DNA of 64,000 bases, from NCBI RefSeq assembly GCF_020379485.1, contig NC_063448.1, positions 45,207,218-45,271,217 on the forward strand, written 5' to 3'. The stretch is from Brassica napus (Eukaryota; Streptophyta; Magnoliopsida; Brassicales; Brassicaceae). Under the pieces are notes generated by a model. The model did no database searches and was not told the DNA's origin. It was given only the letters and a program-made list of their open reading frames with translations. Position numbers and translations under genes: made by a program. Positions 56,959-64,000 of the stretch are shown in pieces. Within the stretch, counting starts at the first letter, position 1. Every line of letters begins with the position of its first letter.

Positions 56959-58570
56959 TTGGGTATCTCAAATATGTTTTCAGTATTATAGATGTTTTTC
57001 AAATTTTGGGTTTGGTTTTACGGTTATAGTTTTGGGTTTGGGTAAAATTTCAAATTTTTAAAAATATATTTTTGGTATTTGAATAAAATTTTGGGTATTT
57101 TTCAGTTTCTTGGATCAGCTTTCGGGTAAAATTTTGAATTTTTAGGTATTTATTTTTTTGGGGTTTCAGGTTTTTTTTCATGTTTCAGGTATTTTTAGGT
57201 TTTTAGATATTTTGAATCTTTTCGGGTCCTATATACCTGAACCGATCTGGATCCATACGTTTAGATCATGTCCAATAATATTTTTATATTAAGTTTTTAA
57301 CGTTGTTACATAACCGTGGTCGATGAAATATTGTTAGAGAAAAGGTATCATAAGGAATAATATTTTGGGATTTATTATAAATATTAAAAATATTGTATAG
57401 TTAGAATCATTAATGGTAGAATAATAAATAGTTATACATGGGTTCAACATTCTTCTTATATTAGATTTTTAGAATGATTTTATTTTAATTGTATAGATTT
57501 AATTTTTATTATCTTAATATTTAGCCGAAGTCTTAATTTGGTATACATATTAGTCAAATAATTTATTTTTATGGGAAGCGACTAATTCAATTAAAATAAA
57601 ATTTTAAGTATTTTTTGTGAATATAATATAATTATTTAAAAGTAGTAAGGTTACATTTTCTAAAAGAATAAAATGTTATAAGTATTATCATTAATTACAC
57701 TATTTGATTAAAAGTAAAAAAATGTGATATATGTTTATTGTTAGAATATTTTGTTAGGCTATCCAATATTTGAAGATGTAGCTTAAATCCTCCGATTTTT
57801 ATTCTAGACCACTTGGATCCTTTAAACTGGAAATAATATTTAAATGGTTAGTCATTATTGATAAATGTGTGAATTATAGTAATATATTTGTATAATTATG
57901 ATTATCGACTCCTTTTCTATTTAGACTAATGAATCTGGAACTGTGCTTGCCACCATGATCATGATCAGTGATTCTTTTATAAACTCCTTGACCTCTAAAA
58001 CTTCCCTCATATTCACAGTTTTGTAACATATATACAGCAAATATGTTTGCATATTATTATTTCCTTTTCCCCATGACAATCATAATTCTCCTTCCCATGA
58101 TCGTGTACAAAAAGGAGTCAATACCCAAACTCTTAACCAATCCCCAAGACCTTTAACACATGATGGTGTGAAGAATTGGTATAAACTATGGTTTATACAG
58201 ATATTTAAAACCATGATCGAATACAAAAATGAGTCAATATCCAAGACCTTAACCAATCCCCAAGACCGTAACGTACGTAGATATTTTAAAAGTTATAGGA
58301 TATTATTTGATTTTCTTAATAGAGGTTAATTATACTTTTTGGTTGGATATATATTATAGATTTTATTAAAATGTTAGAAGATTTTATTTGGTTGCTTAAT
58401 AAGGGTTAGTTATATTTGGTTTTATATTATAGGTTGGACTAAAAAATGAAATGGTGCAATAACATTTTATAGGTAGATTTTTTAGAACTCTTTCCCTTTT
58501 AACAGTATAGAAATAGAGTTTTGAAAATTTCGAAATTGACTTTCTTTTTGGAGATTCTCTAAGCTAACGA
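56959..58570. other. AT-rich DNA right of the Athila element
   Basis: Begins with the second half of the split older repeat (TTTGGGTTTGG, GGATCAGC-type words to about 57260). At 58100-58460 two diverged copies of an AACCAATCCCCAAGACC/TAGATATTTTAAAA block are seen. No gene is supported. Confidence 0.5.
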
Positions 58571-58702
58571 AAAAGTGAAACAAAAATTAGTGTCTCATGC
58601 TCTCTGCAAGCTTTTCTCCGATTCTTCTGGCTGTTCTCAGATATTCTTAGGCCTTGCTCGTCAAGCCGACTTTTTTTTCCTTCTCCAAATCAAACCGTGA
58701 AA
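58571..58702 (-). pseudogene. Copy of CASP exon 2 and its intron edge
   Basis: The words TGCTCTCTGCAAGCTTT, GATTCTTCTGGCTGTT, CTTGCTCGTCAAG and CCTTCTCCAAATCAAA occur in the same order as in CASP exon 2 (40593-40703), including AAAGTGAAACAAAAA from the intron. It has small deletions and substitutions, and no neighbouring CASP exons. It is one part of an old segmental duplication that also holds the PCR fragment at 60357. Confidence 0.88.
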
Positions 58703-58945
58703 AACAAACATTTTCAAGACTGGAAAATCGTTTGGGAAAATGCTTTCAAGATTTCCAAAACAAATTAAAAGAAAACTAAAACGCGTTTTCTTCTTCTTCT
58801 TACAGCAAGTTAAAACGTGTTTACAAAAACGTTGCAAGAGATTTTTGCTATTATGGTGACATTTGTTACTTATAGATTGTAAAATAATTAAAATCTGAAG
58901 TATAATGTAATTATGTAAAACTAGTGAGTTGTCACATATCTTCCT

Positions 58946-59201
58946 CAGAGCCGGTCCTAACAATTATTGTCTGGAAGCAGATCTAAAATTGTGGCCTATT
59001 TATATTCACCTTTATAAGAAGAAGAAAAAAATTAAAACAATGTCAAAAGTGTTCGTCGAACTTCCCACCTCCTCTGCATTAAAACTCAGCATTATCACTT
59101 GAGCTATTGAATAATTTTTGAATTTATGTGACCGGTATTGTTAATATTCAGTGGCGGCCGGAAGCACTTGCTTCTCTTGCTTCCGTCCAAGGCCGCCTCT
59201 G
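58946..59201. mobile_element. hAT-like MITE, 256 bp
   Basis: The ends CAGAGCCGGTCC and (reversed) CAGAGGCGGCCT form an imperfect inverted repeat. The interior contains a typical GTGGCGGCCGGAAGCAC stretch. The target duplication is weak (ATCTTCCT and ATCGTTAT), so the call is moderate. Confidence 0.55.
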
Positions 59202-59256
59202 ATCGTTATTAAAATTATTTGAATTCATTTTAACAAAAAGTGCAACATACTGGTTA

Positions 59257-60150
59257 AGTACCCAATGTACTATTAGAGAGAGAAAGTAGATCTAAGATTG
59301 GGTCTGGCGAGCGGCCGGCGCGTGAGCGTGCGTGCCGTCGCCGGAGCCCCTCGAGCTACTGTAAAAGATGTTGGTCCTTCGCTTCTCTTTTATCTCCTCT
59401 GACTTCCGCCTTGCTTGAGCTCTGGTTCAGGTCCTATCCGTGGCAGATCTGCTTATGGAGTAAAGGCGCGGTCGTGTGGAGGTTTGGCGCGGTGAAGCTA
59501 GTCATCTTGCCAGTTGATGTTTCGTTTCCGGGAGGTGGAGGCTCCTACAGTTCCGTCGCCGCCGGTCCTTGTCTCCGGGAGGTGGAGGCTTCTTCAGCTC
59601 CGCCGTCGTCGGTTTTATCTCTGGGGGGTGAAGGTTCTCTCAGTTTTGCGTCGCCGGCTTTAGGTGTTTCAGTTCGTTGGATCGGTTTTGGATCCCGCTT
59701 GTGGCTCGTATGTGGTTCTCGGTTCGTGGTTCCAAGTGGTTCACGGCTTTGTTCAGTCGGATGAGATCTCGATTGGATCGACGAAGCTCTCCAAAGTGAA
59801 GACAAAGCGTTGAAGAGAAGAGTTGGTTTCGATGCAGGCTCTCCGGTATTCTGAGCTCGAGGTTTATGGTGGTGTAGCTCCGGTGACGTCTCGAGGCGGT
59901 GACGGTCAAGTTGAGGCGGAAGAGATGTGTGTCGTCCTGACGGTGTTGATCTTTACACTTGTCCGGCCTCCTTGACGCGTGGGCCTACCGAAGTCGTCCA
60001 GTTTCCTTTGTTTTGGGACGCATGCCCATTTAACTTATCTTATTTGGTTTTAGGTTTCCTGATGTTTGTTTTGTTGGGCTTCGGCCTTGTAGTTGGGTTT
60101 GCTCCCGTTTTATTAATATTAAAAACTTGGCGGAAAAAAAAACAAAAAAA
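59257..60150 (+). mobile_element. Sadhu-like non-autonomous retroposon, ~0.9 kb
   Basis: A GC-rich block in AT-rich DNA, ending AACTTGGCGGAAAAAAAAAC and more A. It is flanked by a perfect 18 bp direct repeat AGTGCAACATACTGGTTA (59239-59256 and 60151-60168). The A tail and long target duplication show insertion by target-primed reverse transcription. Length and base composition fit the Sadhu family of Brassicaceae; a 5'-truncated LINE is the alternative. Its open frames (for example 59411-59764) are compositional and have no known domain. Confidence 0.75.
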
Positions 60151-60356
60151 AGTGCAACATACTGGTTACGAGATGAGTCTCTTGAGGTGTGTGTTTTACG
60201 ACGTTCCTGATTTTAACAAAGGTGCATTGTACTAAAAAATTAAGCATTTATGGTCTTCAAATGACAATAAGACACCATATATATTCAACATAAATTTATA
60301 AAAACCTTTCACACCATCTATAAGCCTTTTAAATGGAAAAATCCAATACTTCATTA

Positions 60357-60410
60357 ATGGAAAACCAATGGACTTATGGCCTATGCAGCTGCATGAAAGA
60401 CGCAAATCTG
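60357..60410 (+). pseudogene. PCR gene exon 1 fragment
   Basis: Gives MENQWTYGLCSCMKDANL, then a GTAAAT donor-like site. It matches exon 1 of the PCR7-type gene (42028-42082) but is one base shorter, which shifts the frame. The following intron start (GTCAGTAAATACTTATACAC) is also conserved, but later exons are absent. Confidence 0.85.
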
Positions 60411-61032
60411 GTAAATAGAGTCAGATTTTAATTGTTGACAAAACGAGAGTCAGATTTTAATTAAATTAATCAAGTTGTCAGTAAATACTTATACACAGTT
60501 CTTTTTTGTCATATTTTATCATGATTAGTTTTATTAAATTTATTCTTGTTAGCAGGTTAAAAAGTTTAGAAAATGGGCTGTAAGACATATATATATATAT
60601 ATATACTTATTAATTCTAAACGTAGCATAAAATCCTCGATTTTTGCTATTAAGGTTATGTTCATTAGCAAACTTAAGAATTAAGATCTCAAAATAGTGTC
60701 AAACTAGTGAGTTGTCACAACATATCTTCTGTAATAAATTGTTTTTTATATGATGAATCAATTATAAGAAAAAATTATCATTGGCATAAACCACATATAT
60801 ATCATTGTGGATGTTTGCCAACTGCCACGATATTTTAGGTAAGGTTGTGTAAGAGTGTATCAATACCCAAAGGCTAAACTTGCATTAATCGTGTTTGCCA
60901 TGATCAAATATCATTGTATTAACAGTTTTAAGAAGTAAGTTGCAGTTTTATTTTCGTTTTATATACTAAAACATAAAATAAGAAAAAAACCACCAGGTCC
61001 ACCACCATTTCTAAGCAATGTAAATCTCAAAA
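60411..61032. other. Intron-like and intergenic remnant
   Basis: The first 110 bp match PCR7 intron 1. An (AT)n run lies near 60586-60605. A stretch at 60640-60735 repeats 58840-58945 in diverged form. No gene is seen. Confidence 0.55.
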
Positions 61033-61852
61033 TAGAAATTCTTGGGTTCACCCCTAGGGTGAACCTCTAGATTCACCAACCAATAGTGTTTGAGTATTTG
61101 ATATTTGATATCTTTTAAAAAGGAAATAAAATTAAATATCTAAATTAGATTATATTTATAAAATAAAATAATAAAAATACATAAAAATAGTTACAAAAAA
61201 TAAATAAATTAATATTGTTAAGTCTCTAGCAAAATACTAAACCCTATACCCTATATACTAAACCCTAAACCCTAAACGCTAAACCTTAAACTTTGGATAA
61301 ACTCTAAACCGTTGGAAAATCTTAAACCCTAAATCATACATTAAAAACTAAATTTTAATAACACTAAACCCTAAATCCTAATCACTAAACCCTAAACCCT
61401 TGGGTAAACTTTGAACCCTTGGATAAATCATAAACTCTAGGGCTTAATTTTAAATATTTTTGATTTAGAGTTTATGATTTATCCAAGGGTTCAGGGTTTA
61501 TCCAAGAGTTTAGGGTTTATTGTTATTAAGATTTAGTTTTTAATGTATGATTTAGGGTTTAAAATTTTCCAATCGTTTACGGTTTATCCAAGATTTAAGG
61601 TTTCAAATTTAGGGTTTGGAGTTTAGGATTTAGGGTATAGAATTTATTATTTTGCTAACGGTTTAACAATATTTATTTATTTATTTTTTGTAACTATTTT
61701 TATGTATTTTTATTGTTTTATTTTAAAAATATAATCTTATTTGGAAATTCAATTTTGTTTCCTTTTTTAAAAGATATCAAATATCAAATACTCAAACACT
61801 ATTGGTTGGTGAATCTAGAAGTTCACCCTAGGGGTGAACCCAAGAATTTCTC
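61033..61852. mobile_element. Foldback (MULE-type) element with ~390 bp arms
   Basis: Nearly the entire 820 bp is an inverted repeat. The left starts AGAAATTCTTGGGTTCACCC and the reversed right gives the same. A perfect 9 bp target duplication ATCTCAAAA lies at 61024-61032 and 61853-61861, the length typical of Mutator-like elements. The inner arms contain many AAACCCTAAACCC/GGGTTTAGG words. There is no ORF. A transcript would form a long hairpin. Confidence 0.85.
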
Positions 61853-62418
61853 ATCTCAAAAATGTTTCAAAAACCGATGTTTAATTTTCTTTTAAATATT
61901 TCTTCCTTTTTGAGATAAATATATGAGCTGATTCATTTCCAGTTTTCTGACTCCAAATAAAATTTGAAGTCAAAGTTACATACACAATCACGCACAATTT
62001 TCAAACTTAGTAGTGCTAATAAATGTAACTGGCATGGGATGCAATAACTAGAAGCAGTTGTTTTTTTTTCTATTAGAAAATAAACCTAACAACTTTTTTG
62101 TTGAAGTTTGATGCATAATGCACAGTTCATTGTTTTTGGGGTCATTTTACGAGCTGTGACAGCCAAACTAGTCTGGGGAATAATTTTATCAATATAGTTA
62201 AATTACAAATCACAATTAATGTACAAGATGAAAATAACTATATGAATAAAATGAGCCCACCATTTAAAAACATATTTAAACTAAAACAACTATGAGAAAC
62301 CTTTCTCTATATAAACTTAGCCTTCATCCATAGTTCTTTCACAAAAATAAGAGATAGTAGTTATAAAAGATAAACAAAAGAAACTTCTTGTTGCCAAAGT
62401 AGCCGGTAAACACTATCT
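61853..62418. promoter_or_regulatory. Upstream region of the PCR4/5-type gene
   Basis: A TATATAAA box lies at 62308-62315, about 105 bp before the ATG, followed by an A-rich leader. No other site can be named. Confidence 0.6.
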
Positions 62419-63047
62419 ATGGTTCGACCAGGTCTTGACCAGCCGAATCAGGCACATCCTCAGGGTTACGGAAACAACAAGGCAGATGTTCAGCCAAACA
62501 TACCAACGGGTATACCGGTCAATAACCAAACACAAAACCTTTGGAGTTCTGATCTATTCGATTGCATGAACGACACATCGAAAACGGTTAGTTAACTTTA
62601 CAAAACAAAATCGCAACATAATAACGGAATATTTTACATAAAAAACATTATATACGATTTATTTGTTGTTGTTGTGGTGCGTTGGATCAGCTGTGATAAC
62701 ATGTATAGTTCCGTGCGTCACGTTTGGACAGATCGCTGAAATTGTTGACGAAGGCGCGACAAGTAAGTTATTGGTTCATACATACATGCACAAAAATGTT
62801 TAATATTTTCATAGAACCTCATTTGTGTATCATACAGCTTGTGCGATTGGTGGGTTGTTGTATGGAGCGATATTTATAACTGCGTTCCCTTACAAATACT
62901 CATCCCTGTTCCGGGCCAAGATAAGAAACAAATACGGGTTACCGGAGGCTCCAGCTCCAGATTGGCTTACTCACTTATTCTGTGAGCATTGTGCTCTTTG
63001 TCAAGAGTATCGTGAGCTCAAACACCGTGGTTTTGACCCCAAAATTG
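62419..63047 (+). CDS. PLAC8 / PLANT CADMIUM RESISTANCE protein, PCR4/5 type, 3' end not seen
   Basis: Exons 62419-62590, 62691-62762 and 62838-63047. The protein has a Gln/Asn/Pro-rich N-terminus (MVRPGLDQPNQAHPQ, NIPTGIPVNNQTQNLWSS), then LFDCMND, then CIVPCVTFGQIAEIVDEG (the usual CPC cysteines partly replaced), a hydrophobic stretch (GGLLYGAIFITAFPY), and FRAKIRNKYGLPEAP through [17 protein letters not shown]. This resembles Arabidopsis PCR4/PCR5 (At3g18460/At3g18450). Using the first GT donor (62587) would put exon 2 out of frame and give a stop at once. The GT at 62591 keeps frame, so that donor is chosen. The expected last exon (GW.GN.Q..) was not found before 64000; it may lie outside the window or be lost. 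Confidence 0.8.
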
Positions 63048-64000
63048 GTAAATTTTCATTATTATGAATCGATGTTCAAGAAAGCGCTAGCTGCTAAGCG
63101 GACCCATAAATTATTATTTAGGCGGTTTAGGAGTTTATAAGTTAAACAATATAATATATATATATATGTTTTATATTAAAGATCTCTATAATATTATTTG
63201 ATAAATCAGTTTTCTACGTGTGAGCTCACATTAATTTTTAGAATGGTTAATTATTGTATATCTTTAATGAACTAAAAACAGAATTAATGTCATTATTAAA
63301 ATTTTATTTTCTTTTTTGATAATTTTAATATTTTAGCTTCTTTTTGTTTATATTAGTGTCCAAATTACATATATAAAAGACAATAGTTATACATTTTAAA
63401 AACGTGGTCATTATATATATATATATATAAGATTCGTATGAAAAGATTCGTAAGAAAAATGTAAAGTTCATAAAAAATAAGATTCGTATGAAAAAATTCC
63501 TTGTACAACATAATATCAAACAATATAATAGATATTTTGAGATAATTTTCTTTTCATATTGGTTTTCAAATAACATATTATAAAAAGGAAATACTTATAA
63601 AAATTAAAATGTGGTCATGTGATTATAAATTGAATTCATTAGAAAAGGAAAATTTCATAAAAATAACATTCATGTTAAAAATATATGTATAATTTATTTT
63701 TTATACATAATCTCAAAGACCCAAACAACATAATAGATATTCTTATTTTGAGATATTTTTCTCAATTAAATTTTATTTTTATTTTTTGTCTTTAAATTGG
63801 TTTCAAATAATATATATATAAATGAAATGTCTTAAGATATAAAATCTGGATGATATATATATATTTCCAAAAAAGGAAAATTTTAAAAAACAAAAACATG
63901 GTATTTGAGAAAATGAATAATTTCTCTTTAAAACATAATCTCAAAAAACATAATATATATTAAAAAGTACTAAAACATATTAATATTAATCTTTCTATAT
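63048..64000. other. AT-rich sequence right of the PCR4/5-type gene
   Basis: Should be the last intron if the gene continues. It contains several (AT)n runs and a repeated AAGATTCGTATGAAAA word (about 63430 and 63480). No exon is recognised. Confidence 0.5.

Noticed and set aside
59411..59764. 117-codon frame and antisense frames in the GC-rich retroposon
   Set aside because: GC-rich non-coding body with few stops by chance; no domain, and the element type is non-coding.
61200..61640. Interstitial telomere array
   Set aside because: AAACCCTAAACCC-like words are degenerate and mirrored within the foldback element. This is not a true (CCCTAAA)n run.

Overview
This is a plant nuclear window from a Brassicaceae genome, most likely Brassica or a close relative such as Raphanus. 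It is AT-rich and its genes have introns. Six protein-coding genes match one Arabidopsis chromosome 3 neighbourhood (about At3g18450 to At3g18518, in reverse order). Gene identities come from protein and motif recognition only; no search was run.

Layout, genes: a ROTUNDIFOLIA-like/DEVIL small peptide gene (97-258, -); a small membrane protein (7472-7762, -); a CCR4-type deadenylase, CCR4-3 (8403-11245, -, 13 exons); an ASPG1-type aspartic protease (13769-15362, +, 2 exons); the Golgi golgin CASP (36504-41073, -, 19 exons); a PLAC8/PLANT CADMIUM RESISTANCE gene, PCR7 type (42028-42834, +, 4 exons); a broken CASP exon 2 copy (58571-58702) and a PCR exon 1 copy (60357-60410); and a PCR4/5-type gene (from 62419, 3 exons seen, last exon not found). 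All exon joins given were checked for reading phase and GT-AG borders.

Layout, mobile DNA: most of the remaining sequence is transposon-derived. There is a miniature LTR element (975-2145), a complete-ended CACTA element (2883-5992, TSD CAC), Stowaway-like MITEs, and a Helitron-rich block between ASPG1 and CASP (about 16477-33733). That block carries decayed RPA-like and helicase pieces plus spliced fragments of two host genes: a cyclic nucleotide-gated channel and a VIH/PPIP5K inositol pyrophosphate kinase. Further right are a SINE, a hAT-type MITE, a 12.5 kb Athila-type Ty3 retrotransposon (44416-56958, TSD TTGGG), a Sadhu-like retroposon (59257-60150) and an 820 bp foldback with 9 bp TSDs (61033-61852).

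How it fits together: the host genes are independent units, not a pathway. The clearest structural story is a tandem duplication of a CASP-5'/PCR segment. One copy is intact (40573-42180). The other is broken (58571-60520), and the Athila element now sits between them. I saw no CRISPR, rRNA or tRNA gene. I found no clearly new system; the most novel material is the Helitron gene captures and the GC-rich repeat shared by the Athila LTRs and its internal region.
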